NCBI GenBank assembly: GCA_035620975.1
Contig: DASPFV010000095.1
Span: forward strand, 1-43,866
Length of the DNA: 43,866 nucleotides
Reading direction: 5' to 3'
Source: DASPFV01 sp035620975
GTDB taxonomy: Bacteria > Acidobacteriota > Vicinamibacteria > Vicinamibacterales > 2-12-FULL-66-21
Within the stretch, counting starts at the first letter, position 1; each line of letters opens with the position of its first letter. The notes under the pieces were generated by a model, which worked only from the letters and a program-made list of their open reading frames with translations, was not told the DNA's origin and searched no databases. The position numbers were made by a program, and so were the translations under genes. Positions 1 through 8,409 of this stretch are shown here, in pieces.

Positions 1-79
1 GGCCACGGAAGAACACAGCCACGGAAAAACACAGCCACGGAAAAACACAGCCACGGAAAAACACGGAAGAACACGGATG
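1..79. repeat. decamer tandem repeat array (forward orientation)
   Basis: Irregular array built from decamers of the form CACGGAAAAA or CACGGAAGAA, with CACAGC linkers. The same family recurs at 7238-7385 and 7490-7552, and in reverse orientation at 7775-7860. The unit length is close to one DNA helical turn and several units carry A-tracts, so curvature is possible (inference). The array lies about 190 bases upstream of the dehydrogenase start. Between them (80-272) I see no gene, only the leader of that gene. Confidence 0.85.
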
Positions 80-272
80 GCGTGGGCAGTCATGATGGAC
101 GGATGCCACGTCGATCCCTTGATGAAGACGCCCCTCGCACCTTCGTACGACCGTGAGCATCGTGCTGACCGGCGGTTCGTGCCAGTGCGACTCCAGTGAA
201 TACCGGATAGCCAGAGGGCAGGCGGGCGGGCCGGGTCCATCACACGGCAGCGGCGGGGTTGACAGGAGCGTT

Positions 273-1523
273 ATGGAAGCAGGCGGCAGCATTTTCAACG
301 CGATGCTGGAGGAGTTCGATGGGGCGGCGCGGCTGCTGGGCCTCGACCCCGGCATCTGGAAGATTCTCACCCACCCGAAGCGGCAGATCACGGTGTCGTG
401 CCCTATTCAGATGGACAACGGCGAGATCGAAGTCTTCACCGGATACCGCGTGCAATACAACATCACGCTGGGCCCGGCCAAGGGCGGGATCCGTTACCAC
501 CCCGACGTCACGCTCGACGAGGTCACGGCGCTCGCGGCGTGGATGACGTGGAAGTGCGCGGTCGCCCACATCCCGTTCGGGGGCGGCAAGGGGGGAATCA
601 TCTGCGATCCGACGCGGATGTCGCGGCGCGAGCTGGAGGCGCTGACGCGCCGCTACGTCGCCGAGATCGTCGATGCCATCGGCCCCGAGAAAGACGTTCC
701 CGCGCCCGACGTGAATACGAACGATCAGATCATGGCGTGGGTGATGGACACCTACAGCATGCACGTGGGCCACACGGCCACGGCAGTCGTCACGGGCAAG
801 CCTATCGAGATGGGGGGATCGCTCGGGCGACGCGAGGCCACTGGTCGTGGCGTGATGATCGTGACGCGGGAGGCGGCCCGGCACCTGGGGCTCGATATCA
901 AGGGGGCCACCGTCGCCGTCCAGGGCTTCGGGAACGTGGGATCCGTCACGGCCGATCTGCTGGCGCGCCTTGGAGCCAGGATCGTCGCCGTCACCGACTG
1001 GAAGGGCGGCGTCCACAACGCGAACGGCCTCGACATCCCGAAGATGCTGGATTACGCCAGGCAGCACAAGACCATCGACGGGTTTCCCGGGGGCGAGCCG
1101 ATCCACAACGAACAGCTCTTCGCGCTGGAAGTGGACGTGCTCGTGCCCGCGGCGCTCGAGAACCAGATCACCATGGAGAACGCGCCGTTAATCCGTGCGA
1201 AGATCATCGCCGAGGGCGCCAACGGTCCCACCACGCCCGACGCGCACCAATACCTCCACCGGCAGGGCATCTTCGTCATCCCGGACATCCTGGCCAACTC
1301 CGGCGGCGTGACGACGTCGTACTTCGAGTGGGTGCAGGACCGCCACGGCTACTTCTGGACGGAGGAGGAGGTGAACACGCGCCTCGAGGCGAAGATGGTC
1401 GAGGCTTTCCAGGACGTGCTTCAGACCTCCCTGAAATACAAGGCGGACCTGCGGACCGCGGCCTATATCGTCGCAATCGATCGCGTCGCGACCGTCACGA
1501 GGATGCGCGGAATGTACGCGTGA
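273..1523 (+). CDS. gdhA: Glu/Leu/Phe/Val dehydrogenase family protein, probably glutamate dehydrogenase
   Basis: This protein catalyses NAD(P)-dependent reversible oxidative deamination of an amino acid, most likely glutamate to 2-oxoglutarate plus ammonia, in the cytoplasm. I chose the ATG at 273 because AGGAG (264-268) precedes it and the product is then 416 residues, the usual family length. An upstream in-frame GTG at 153 would add 40 residues unlike the family. The substrate-binding loop PFGGGKGG (residues 101-108) carries the catalytic Lys106. APDVNTND (144-151) supplies the catalytic Asp146. GFGNVG (218-223) is the Rossmann dinucleotide-binding turn. Residues that would separate glutamate from leucine or phenylalanine dehydrogenase cannot be judged safely here, but length and motifs favour glutamate. 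It appears monocistronic. The downstream gene is convergent and begins 94 bases after the stop. Confidence 0.9.
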   Translation: MEAGGSIFNAMLEEFDGAARLLGLDPGIWKILTHPKRQITVSCPIQMDNGEIEVFTGYRVQYNITLGPAKGGIRYHPDVTLDEVTALAAWMTWKCAVAHIPFGGGKGGIICDPTRMSRRELEALTRRYVAEIVDAIGPEKDVPAPDVNTNDQIMAWVMDTYSMHVGHTATAVVTGKPIEMGGSLGRREATGRGVMIVTREAARHLGLDIKGATVAVQGFGNVGSVTADLLARLGARIVAVTDWKGGVHNANGLDIPKMLDYARQHKTIDGFPGGEPIHNEQLFALEVDVLVPAALENQITMENAPLIRAKIIAEGANGPTTPDAHQYLHRQGIFVIPDILANSGGVTTSYFEWVQDRHGYFWTEEEVNTRLEAKMVEAFQDVLQTSLKYKADLRTAAYIVAIDRVATVTRMRGMYA

Positions 1524-1617
1524 GACGCGGGCACGGGGCTCCTGACGCGGGAGGACGCGCGTCGGGCCTGCGCATACCACGTTCCCTGATCGCTGACCGA
1601 ATCTGTTTCGAGTAGCC

Positions 1618-3732
1618 CTACCTGTCCACCCGGAACCCGACCATTTCCTGGGCCGTCCCGGCGTCGGTCTTCGCATTCAGCTCGATGAGGTAGTCCCCCG
1701 CGGCGAGCGACGACAGCTGAAGGTCGAGATCCGCGCCGTTCTCCGACACGTTCACGGGTACGTCGCGCATCGGTTCGCCGTTGCGGTTCAGCAGCCGCGC
1801 GGTGAACGTCGGCGTGACCCCGCCCGGGGCGTGGGCCGTCGCGCGCACGAAGATGCGCTCGGCGCGGCTGAAGATGCGGCCGACGGCAGGCAGGGCCGCC
1901 GGGTTCGTGCGGATGTTCTGGGCATCCCGGGCGGTCCGTGCCCGGAAGACCTGCGGGGTGCTGAGCGACACCTGGACCTGAGTGAAGTCGGGCAGGGTGA
2001 TCTCCTGGGTGGCCGAATCGATGACCTGCCCACTGGCGCTCTCGACGACCATGCGGACCTGCACCTGTCCGGGTGGCGCCTCGAACGACGCACTCGCGCC
2101 CTGCGCCGCCGCGGCGGCGACTGGCGGCGCGCCTTCTGCGGAGCCCGACGCGGCTTCCTCGGGGACCGCGCCGCGGTAGAGCGGGCGGCCGTCCACCGCG
2201 GTGGCGGTGAGCCGCACCCGCGCGGGCGCGTGCTCCGTCGCCCGCCGTTCCCCCGGAGCAGACGGCACCGGCTCCCAGACGAACGTCACCCGGGTCCTGC
2301 CGGTTGCTCCGGGCGCCGTGCCCAGCCAGAATCGGGCGGCCCGGCCTCGCACCGGTTCGGCGATCGCGGCGAGGGCAGCCGTCACCGCGGGGGCGGCCTC
2401 CGGCCGCGGCGGCGCGGTGGCGCGCGCGACGTCGTCGGCCGTGTAGGCCCAGTAGCCCTTGCGGGCGCGCACGTCGACGCCGCGACGGGTCACACGAACG
2501 CGGATCTCGTGGAAGCGGCCGTCGGTCGGGGCCTGCGTGGAGTTGTACCCGAGCAGGTAGTAGCCGCTCGCGTCGCGGATGATCTGCTTCATCCCGGTGG
2601 CGAGGTCGTTGCTGTTCACGATCGCGCGGCCGTCGGTGTTGTCGGCCAGCATGCGGAGCGTGTCGAGCGACTCCGCCAGGTGGCTCCTGTCGGTCTCGAG
2701 GCCGACCCCCTGGTTGATGTCGTACTCGAAGGCGGCCAGCCCCCGCGGGTCGACGGCGTAAATCGACGTGTTGTTCCGGTTGGCCTCCTTGAAGATCTCG
2801 CTCATGTCCGAGATCATGTCGGTCTTCGTGAGGAAGTCGGCCCGATCGTTGCGCATCTCGACGCCGGCCCGGCCGCGGTTCGGATTGCCGAACCCCGGGA
2901 TGGCCGCCACGGGATCGTTGATCTGCGCGGGAAGGTTGCCGGTGAAGCCCTCACTGACGAAGATGATCGACTTGCGGCCCTCGCGCATCGTCCCCAGCTT
3001 GACCGCGGCCCCCCGCAGCGCGGTCATCACGACCTCGTTGCGGATCCGCTCGACCGTCTGCGCCGGATAGTAGGCGTACTCCTCCTCGAATGCGTTCCGC
3101 GGCCGGTAATCGAACCGCCGCCCTTCGAACTGCTCGACGGCGCGGATGAGCGCATCGCGATTGCGCGTGAACGTCAGGTCGTTCACCGGCGTCAGCGGGT
3201 ACATGACGGCCACCATGTCGGCGGGCCCCAGCGAGTTCTGGATGAAGTCGATGAGCGGCTTGCGGGCGAACATGTCGTTGCCGCGCCGCACGTGATAATC
3301 GTCCATCAGCAGGATGAAGAGCCGGACGTCCGGCCTCGCCGCCTCACGTTCCTCGTCGAACTTCGTCCGGATCTCGCGCATCGGCTGCTCCGCCTGCTCG
3401 AGGGCGTCGATCTTCACCACCGAGAAGGACTCGATGGTCTGCGGCTTCCCGTCCTCGGCGACGGAGAACTCGTCGGGCTTCAGATCGAGCACGGGCTCGC
3501 CCGTCTTGGAGTCGGTGACGATGACGTCCACGCGGACGAAGTTGATGCCCGTCCGGATGGGCTGCTGTGCGCGGGGAGGATCGTCCGGCGCGGTTTCCGC
3601 CTGCGCCGGAGGCTCCGGCTGCGGCGGCGGCGCCGACGGCTGGGAAGGCGGCGACTGCCCCGACTGTCGGGCTGCGATGGGCGCAGCGAGGCTGAGGGCG
3701 AGGACACCGGCAATGAGAGCAGGTATGCGCAT
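1618..3732 (-). CDS. secreted VWFA-related domain protein (acidobacterial type)
   Basis: The 704-residue protein starts with a clear Sec signal peptide (basic MRIP, hydrophobic stretch, AxA-type site near residue 21). A Pro/Gln/Glu-rich linker follows to about residue 55. Next is a domain with the signature of the acidobacterial VWFA-related family: VRVDVIVTDSKTGEPVLDL, a central LFILLMDDYHV strand, and KSIIFVSEGFTGN. The metal-site motif is degenerate (DDYHV instead of DxSxS), so metal-dependent adhesion is uncertain. The C-terminal half (about 440-704) looks like beta-rich Ig-like modules, ending with a strand rich in short polar residues. It is likely periplasmic or exported and involved in binding. 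No specific ligand can be named. It is transcribed convergently with the dehydrogenase and divergently from the acyl-CoA dehydrogenase at 3914. Confidence 0.85.
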   Translation of the reverse strand: MRIPALIAGVLALSLAAPIAARQSGQSPPSQPSAPPPQPEPPAQAETAPDDPPRAQQPIRTGINFVRVDVIVTDSKTGEPVLDLKPDEFSVAEDGKPQTIESFSVVKIDALEQAEQPMREIRTKFDEEREAARPDVRLFILLMDDYHVRRGNDMFARKPLIDFIQNSLGPADMVAVMYPLTPVNDLTFTRNRDALIRAVEQFEGRRFDYRPRNAFEEEYAYYPAQTVERIRNEVVMTALRGAAVKLGTMREGRKSIIFVSEGFTGNLPAQINDPVAAIPGFGNPNRGRAGVEMRNDRADFLTKTDMISDMSEIFKEANRNNTSIYAVDPRGLAAFEYDINQGVGLETDRSHLAESLDTLRMLADNTDGRAIVNSNDLATGMKQIIRDASGYYLLGYNSTQAPTDGRFHEIRVRVTRRGVDVRARKGYWAYTADDVARATAPPRPEAAPAVTAALAAIAEPVRGRAARFWLGTAPGATGRTRVTFVWEPVPSAPGERRATEHAPARVRLTATAVDGRPLYRGAVPEEAASGSAEGAPPVAAAAAQGASASFEAPPGQVQVRMVVESASGQVIDSATQEITLPDFTQVQVSLSTPQVFRARTARDAQNIRTNPAALPAVGRIFSRAERIFVRATAHAPGGVTPTFTARLLNRNGEPMRDVPVNVSENGADLDLQLSSLAAGDYLIELNAKTDAGTAQEMVGFRVDR

Positions 3733-3913
3733 ACGTCAGTAAGACGACCAGCGGCCTCTCGCGGCTTACGTCTTCTCCGGCGACCCCGGGGCGGGGTTCT
3801 TCCGCGGTCCACGTTTCGAAGGAAGGGCCGGGAACCTCGGCAGGCTCGGCACCCTGCCGCAATGATAACATCGGCTGTTCGCCACGTCTTTCAGCACACG
3901 GGGAGGTCCGCCG

Positions 3914-5080
3914 GTGAGTCCCGATACCGTGGAGCACGCGCAGCCCCTGACCGTTCTCGCCGAGGACGAGCGGATCTTCCGCGAGAGCGTCCGCGAATTC
4001 GCCGAGGCGCGGGTACGGCCGCTGGTCCGCGAAATGGACGAGCACGCCAGGATCTCCCGCCCGCTCGTGGACCAGCTCTTCGACCTGGGCGTCATGGGCA
4101 TCGAGGTGCCGGAGTCGCTCGGCGGGGCGGGCGCCAGCTTCTTCCACTCCGTGCTCGCGGTAGAGGAGCTCTCCCGCGTGGATCCATCGATCGGCGTGCT
4201 GGTCGACGTCCAGAACACGCTGGTCATCAACGCCATCCTGCGCTGGGGATCCGAGGACGTGAAGCGGCGCTACCTCCCCGCGCTCGCGTCGCGCACCGTG
4301 GGCGCGTACGCCCTCTCCGAGGCCGGCTCGGGCAGCGACGCGTTCGCGCTGACGACCCGGGCCGTTCGCGACGGCGAGTCGTTCGTCCTCGACGGCCGCA
4401 AGCTCTGGATCACGAACGCCAACGAAGCCGACCTCTTCATCGTGTTCGCGACGGTCGACCCGGAGGCGGGCTACCGGGGCATCACGGCGTTCCTGGTGGA
4501 ACGCGGGGTCGCCGGCTTCAGCGTCGGGCGGAAGGAAGACAAGCTCGGCATCCGCGCCAGCAGCACCTGCGAGCTGGTCCTGGAAGGATGCCGTGTGCCC
4601 GCCGGCAACGCGCTGGGCGACATCGGCAAGGGCTACAAGGTCGCCATCGAGACGCTGAACGAAGGACGCATCGGGATCGGCGCGCAGATGATCGGACTCG
4701 CCCGCGGCGCGCTCGAGCACGCCATCCGCTACACGAAAGAACGGAAGCAGTTCGGGCGGCCGGTGGCCGAGTTCCAGGCCGTGCAGCACCAGCTCGCGCG
4801 CGCCGCCGTCGAGGTCGAAGCCGCCACCCTGACCGTGTACAACGCCGCGCGCCTCCGCGACGCCGGACGGCCGTTCCTGCAGGAAGCCGCCATCTGCAAG
4901 ATCTTCTCGTCGGAAGTCGCCGAGCGCGTCTCCTCGCTGGCCGTCAACCTCTTCGGCGGGAACGGCTTCGTCCGCGAATATCCCGTCGAGAAGCTCTTCC
5001 GCGACGCCAAGATCGGTCAGATCTACGAGGGCACGTCCAATCTGCAGCTGCAGACTATCGCCAAGCAGCTGCTCGGCTGA
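3914..5080 (+). CDS. acyl-CoA dehydrogenase, short/branched-chain type
   Basis: FAD enzyme that introduces the alpha-beta double bond into acyl-CoA and passes electrons to ETF. The 388 residues match the family length. The start is a GTG with GGGAGG seven bases upstream (3901-3906). Motifs in order: SEAGSGSDAF (FAD/substrate), LDGRKLWITNA, an R-K-Q-F-G-R-P-V helix, FGGNGFVREYPVEKLFRDAK, and YEGTSNLQLQTIAK with the catalytic base Glu372. The YEGTSNLQLQTIAK end resembles mammalian ACADSB (2-methylbutyryl-CoA dehydrogenase), which suggests a branched-chain amino-acid degradation role (inference). A second, divergent paralogue lies at 6051-7190 on the other strand. No ETF or thiolase genes are nearby. 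An AT-rich stretch, AATGATAACATC (about 3859-3870), is a weak promoter candidate. Confidence 0.92.
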   Translation: MSPDTVEHAQPLTVLAEDERIFRESVREFAEARVRPLVREMDEHARISRPLVDQLFDLGVMGIEVPESLGGAGASFFHSVLAVEELSRVDPSIGVLVDVQNTLVINAILRWGSEDVKRRYLPALASRTVGAYALSEAGSGSDAFALTTRAVRDGESFVLDGRKLWITNANEADLFIVFATVDPEAGYRGITAFLVERGVAGFSVGRKEDKLGIRASSTCELVLEGCRVPAGNALGDIGKGYKVAIETLNEGRIGIGAQMIGLARGALEHAIRYTKERKQFGRPVAEFQAVQHQLARAAVEVEAATLTVYNAARLRDAGRPFLQEAAICKIFSSEVAERVSSLAVNLFGGNGFVREYPVEKLFRDAKIGQIYEGTSNLQLQTIAKQLLG

Positions 5081-5211
5081 CGTGGACGCGGCACGGACTG
5101 CGGTCGGCGTCGCGCTCGCCCCTTCCTGGCAACGGGCCTGCTCTGCCGCCACATCCTGCAGTTCGGCTTCACCTACGACGAGGACGTCGATGATCGGAGC
5201 CGCGCGGCCTG

Positions 5212-5976
5212 CTACGAATCGCGTCGGACCGCTCGCTCCGCCGCTTCGCGCCGCTTGTTCTCGTCTTCCGGCGTGTCGCCGATGCCCGTGGTCTCGCCGC
5301 CGGTCTCGACCCCGAGTACATCGCCGGGCTGCGCGCGACCTCCGTAGTGCGGACTGTCCTCGGCGCCACGGGCCCTGACCAGCTCGCGCTCCTCGTCCGC
5401 CGCGCGGCTGCCGGCGGGCCGATCGGGCGCGAGAGTCGGCGCCGACGCCGATGTCCCGACGGGCGATGACGAGCGGCGGGTTTCGATGGGCCCGACCCGG
5501 TCCGGAGACCAGGTCCCACCCCGCCACCATTCGGGTTGCTGGTAGTGGCGGCGTGTGTCGTAGTGGCTGTAGCCAGGCCGCAACTCGCCGGCCGCGTCGT
5601 CAGGACAGCAGATCGTCGCCATCCGCTGCTCGAACGTCCGCAGGTCGTCATCCGAGAACGCGCGGAACCGGTCCTCGTCGAACTCGGGATACTCCCGCAG
5701 CGACTCCTTGGTCATGTCGAGACGCATGACGCCGCGATCGCGGTCGAGCGTCGCGTGCCCGATCGGCACAAGGAAACGTCGCGAGGAGAACCACCCGCCG
5801 GAATCCACCACGGCGTAGTAGACCCGGGCATTGCCGGGATCGACGATGAAGCCGTCGATATCGCCGAGCTTCCGGTCGTCGCGGCCTTCCACGTCGAGGC
5901 CGTCGAAATCCACCACCGAATCGTCGATGTCGTTGGCGTCAAGGAACCGCAGGCGCGAAGCATGGGGCTGATCCAT
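5212..5976 (-). CDS. PRC-barrel domain protein
   Basis: The protein is 254 residues, read from the ATG at 5976, which has GGAGG about five bases upstream on the minus strand. Residues about 8-95 form a PRC-barrel-like fold: LRFLDANDIDDSVVDFDG, then KLGDIDGFIVDPGNARVYYAVVDSGGWFSSRRFLVPIGHATLD. This small beta-barrel is known from photosynthetic reaction-centre H subunits, RimM and many stress-linked soluble proteins. The rest is low-complexity, polar and charged, and rich in Arg, Glu, Asp and Gly (about 150-254), with no recognised domain. There is no signal peptide or membrane segment. Function is unknown. Stress or envelope-linked roles are common for the family but nothing here proves one. 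It sits 74 bases downstream of the start-proximal region's acyl-CoA dehydrogenase partner (6051-7190 begins upstream on the same strand and is read first), so the two may be co-transcribed. Confidence 0.8.
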   Translation of the reverse strand: MDQPHASRLRFLDANDIDDSVVDFDGLDVEGRDDRKLGDIDGFIVDPGNARVYYAVVDSGGWFSSRRFLVPIGHATLDRDRGVMRLDMTKESLREYPEFDEDRFRAFSDDDLRTFEQRMATICCPDDAAGELRPGYSHYDTRRHYQQPEWWRGGTWSPDRVGPIETRRSSSPVGTSASAPTLAPDRPAGSRAADEERELVRARGAEDSPHYGGRAQPGDVLGVETGGETTGIGDTPEDENKRREAAERAVRRDS

Positions 5977-6050
5977 GGGACCTCCGGCCCGGCAGCGGTG
6001 CAAGAACAGGACCGCGCGTGCGCGGCCTTCCGCAGGCGGCAGCGCTCCCG

Positions 6051-7190
6051 TCAGGAGAGGATGTGCTCGGCAATCACCATGCGCTGCACCTCCGAGGTGC
6101 CCTGGTAGATCTCCGTGGCGCGTACGTCGCGGAAGAGGCGTTCCACCACCGAGCCCCGGCGATACCCATTCGAGGCAAGGACCTGCATCGCCTTGTCGGC
6201 GGCCCGATGCGCCGCCTCGGAGGCGAACAGCTTCGCCATCGAGGCCTCCAGGGTGGAGCGATCCTGCCGCCCGCGCGCATCGGCCGCCCTCATCGTCAGC
6301 ATCCGCGCCGCGTCGAGCTCGGTCGTCATATCCGCGAGCATCCACTGGATCGCCTGGTAGTTGCCGATCGGCTGTCCGAACGCGGTCCGGGTCCTCGCGT
6401 GCTCGAGCGCTTCGGCCAGGGCCGCTTCGCCGATGCCGAGCGCCTGAGCGGCGATGGCGATTCGCCCCCCGTCCAGCGCCCACATCGCCAGCCGGAAGCC
6501 GTCCCCGGGACTCCCGAGCAGGCCGTCGGCGTCCACGCGCACGTGGCGCAGCTCGAGATCCATGCACCCGAGCCCGCGCATGCCGAGCGAGTCCGACGCC
6601 GCGGTGCGCGTGATCCCGGCCGTATCCATCGGCACGAGAAAGGCGCTCACGCCGCGGCCGCGTATCCCCGGCTGGGTCGCCGCGAACACGATGACGAGGT
6701 CGGCGGCTTCGGCGTTGGCGACCCACACCTTGCGCCCGTCGATCACGTATCCGCGCTCGTCCAGCCTCGCCACCGTCTGCTGGTTGGCCGCGTCCGATCC
6801 GGCGTGCTCCTCCGAGAGGGCGAAGGCGCCCAGCGAGGCGCCGCTCGCCAGCCGGGGCAGCCACGACTGCTTCTGCGCGTCGGTGCCGAACTCGGCGATC
6901 GGCTCGGCCACCAGCGAGTTGTTGACAGCCGCGATGACGGCGAGAACCGCACTCCCGCGCGCCAGCGCCTCGATGGCCAGCGCGTAACTGATGTAGTCGC
7001 GCCCCTGGCCGCCCGACTCCCGCGGAATGGTCATGCCCATCAGGCCGAGCGCGGCCATCTCCCGCACCAGTTCCCGCGGAAACGCGCCGCTCTCGTCGAT
7101 GTCGGCCGCGTGCGGCGCCACGCGGTCGGCCGCGAACCGCGCGACCGACGCCTGGAAGTCCCGCTGCTCGCCGGTCAGTTCGAGAATCAT
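6051..7190 (-). CDS. acyl-CoA dehydrogenase family protein lacking the usual catalytic Glu
   Basis: The 379 residues span the full family fold: an N-terminal helical domain from LTGEQRDFQ, a middle beta domain with SEEHAGSDAANQ and IDGRKVWVANAEAADL, and a C-terminal helical domain with RTRTAFGQPIGNYQAIQW. Three signatures are altered. The base that is Glu in YEGT is Gln363 (IYQGTSEVQ). The alternative Glu position used by isovaleryl-CoA dehydrogenase is Gly (LDGGRIA). The FAD-contacting GGxG turn reads LASNGY. The protein probably still binds FAD and acyl-CoA, but dehydrogenation by the classical route is doubtful. It may belong to a divergent subfamily with another base. The start ATG at 7190 lies beside decamer repeats, and TATGGT at 7203-7208 is a possible -10. 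Confidence 0.85.
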   Translation of the reverse strand: MILELTGEQRDFQASVARFAADRVAPHAADIDESGAFPRELVREMAALGLMGMTIPRESGGQGRDYISYALAIEALARGSAVLAVIAAVNNSLVAEPIAEFGTDAQKQSWLPRLASGASLGAFALSEEHAGSDAANQQTVARLDERGYVIDGRKVWVANAEAADLVIVFAATQPGIRGRGVSAFLVPMDTAGITRTAASDSLGMRGLGCMDLELRHVRVDADGLLGSPGDGFRLAMWALDGGRIAIAAQALGIGEAALAEALEHARTRTAFGQPIGNYQAIQWMLADMTTELDAARMLTMRAADARGRQDRSTLEASMAKLFASEAAHRAADKAMQVLASNGYRRGSVVERLFRDVRATEIYQGTSEVQRMVIAEHILS

Positions 7191-7237
7191 GACCGCACCC
7201 GCTCAACCATATCACCGCCACGGATTTCGCCTGGCTG

Positions 7238-7385
7238 CCAAGGGGCCGCCGCCACGGAACACACGGAACAAACATACGCCACGGAAAAACACGGACGAAC
7301 ACGGAAGAACACCCGCCACGGAAAAACACGGACGAACACGGAAGAAACCCCGCCACGGAAAAACACGGACGAACACGGATGAACG
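7238..7385. repeat. decamer tandem repeat array (forward)
   Basis: A regular higher-order block is visible: CACGGAAAAA, CACGGACGAA, CACGGAAGAA, then a short linker ending in CGC. This triple decamer is repeated with small changes about three times. It lies immediately upstream of the acyl-CoA dehydrogenase start at 7190. Confidence 0.85.
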
Positions 7386-7489
7386 ACTGGGGCTCGTTCC
7401 GGGCTCCTGCAGCGTCGAGCTTGGCGGCTCTCAGGTGAAGCAATGACCGCGCAGAGAGTGGTCCTGCGGCCCTCCGGCGGCGGGCGCGG

Positions 7490-7552
7490 GCCACGGAAAA
7501 ACACGCGCCACGGAAGAACACGCGCCACGGAAGAACACGGAAGAACACGGAC
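7490..7552. repeat. decamer tandem repeat array (forward)
   Basis: Continuation of the CACGGARRAA family with CGCGC linkers. Its last 28 bases (7524-7551) are the exact reverse complement of 7793-7820. Confidence 0.85.
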
Positions 7553-7820
7553 AACTCTCGGATGGACGGCGGGGCAAGCCGACACGAACCGGCAAACGAA
7601 CATCAAGTTCGATAATTTCAGCTGTGTCCGCCGAGCCTCCAGCGGACGGCCCTCGCGGAACGGCGGCGTGGAAATCCGGCCCGGACCGCGTCACCCCCCT
7701 CTCGCGTTGCACTGGATCGCCAGAGCTCCGTCATAGGAGAGCTGTCCGTGCACGTCCTCGATCCTGCCTTCTTCTGTGTTCTTCCGTGTTCTTCCGTGTT
7801 CTTCCGTGTTCTTCCGTGGC
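7524..7820. repeat. perfect 28-bp inverted repeat with 241-bp spacer
   Basis: The left arm (7524-7551) and the right arm (7793-7820) are exact reverse complements made of decamer units. Transcripts or supercoiled DNA crossing the region could form a long stem. Alternatively, this may simply reflect independent insertions of the same repeat in opposite orientation. Confidence 0.85.
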
Positions 7821-7860
7821 CTTTTCCGTAGCCGTGTTCGTCCGTGGCGCTACTCCGTGG
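7775..7860. repeat. decamer tandem repeat array (reverse orientation)
   Basis: Four near-perfect TTCCGTGTTC units are followed by degenerate copies (CCGTGG, TCCGTGGCG). The array runs into the 3' end of the HIT gene: that gene's last codons and its TAG stop (7850-7852) lie inside repeat units. Confidence 0.85.
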
Positions 7861-8353
7861 CGCCGCCGTGGTGCAGGCGGCGGAAGATCGGCCGGAGGCG
7901 TGCCGCCGTGGCGGCGAGCTCCTCCGGCAGCACCCGCGTCTGGCCGACCACGGTCATGTAGTTCGTGTCGCCGTTCCAGCGCGGGACGACGTGGAGGTGC
8001 ACGTGATCCAGCACGCCGGCGCCGGCCGGCTTGCCGATGTTGATGCCCATGTTCAGGCCGTGCGGCTCGTAGGCCTCGGTGAGCGCCAGCTCGGAGAGCC
8101 GGGTGAGCTGCATCAGCTCGGCGAGTTCGTCATCGGCGGCGTCCCGCAGCGAGCCGAGATGCCGGTTGGGCACGACCATCAGGTGCCCGTTGTTGTACGG
8201 ATACTTGTTCAGGATGATGAAACAGACGCGGCCGTGAAGGAGGATCAGCGACGCCCCCTCGTCGCCTTCCTGGGCGTCGCAGAACACGCACCCGGGATCA
8301 CGACCGGTGCCCGTCACGTATGGCAGTCTCCACGGCGACCAGAGGTGGTCCAT
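7850..8353 (-). CDS. HIT family nucleotide hydrolase/transferase
   Basis: The 167-residue cytoplasmic protein belongs to the histidine-triad superfamily, which hydrolyses or transfers nucleotidyl groups from dinucleoside polyphosphates or AMP conjugates. The catalytic triad HVHLHVVP (residues 117-124; His117, His119, His121) is intact. An N-terminal Cys22-x-x-Cys25 pair (GCVFCD) and N-K-Y-P-Y-N-N-G-H resemble the Ap4A phosphorylase-like branch found in Actinobacteria and Acidobacteria. The start MDHLWSPWRLPYV is typical for that branch. The gene follows rpsA and the HU/IHF gene on the same strand, 56 bases after the HU stop, so it is probably the last gene of that unit. Its final residues GATE and its stop codon are encoded by the decamer repeat that begins there. 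Confidence 0.9.
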   Translation of the reverse strand: MDHLWSPWRLPYVTGTGRDPGCVFCDAQEGDEGASLILLHGRVCFIILNKYPYNNGHLMVVPNRHLGSLRDAADDELAELMQLTRLSELALTEAYEPHGLNMGINIGKPAGAGVLDHVHLHVVPRWNGDTNYMTVVGQTRVLPEELAATAARLRPIFRRLHHGGATE

Positions 8354-8409
8354 GGCGTCTCGCGACCCGCAGGGTGCGCGGACGCGGCGCGCCGCCCGCG
8401 GCCGGGCGA

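Larger units (their letters stand above)
7191..7849. other. gene-free region filled by repeats
   Basis: No credible gene is seen in these 659 bases. It holds two forward decamer arrays (7238-7385, 7490-7552), one reverse array (7775-7860), a perfect 28-bp inverted repeat made by two of them, and a weak hairpin GTCCGC/GCGGAC (7626-7631 and 7642-7647). The remaining spacer (7553-7774) is unremarkable. The short open frames here read through repeat units and have no family likeness. Confidence 0.75.

Noticed and set aside
1831..5193. Very long plus-strand open frame (1120 codons) across the VWFA gene and an acyl-CoA dehydrogenase
   Set aside because: It is a high-GC antisense and out-of-frame shadow: its translation is Arg/Pro/Gly-rich with no family blocks, while the other frames hold recognisable proteins.
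7238..7385. CRISPR array
   Set aside because: The units are 10 bases with no unique spacers of 30-40 bases, and no cas genes are present.
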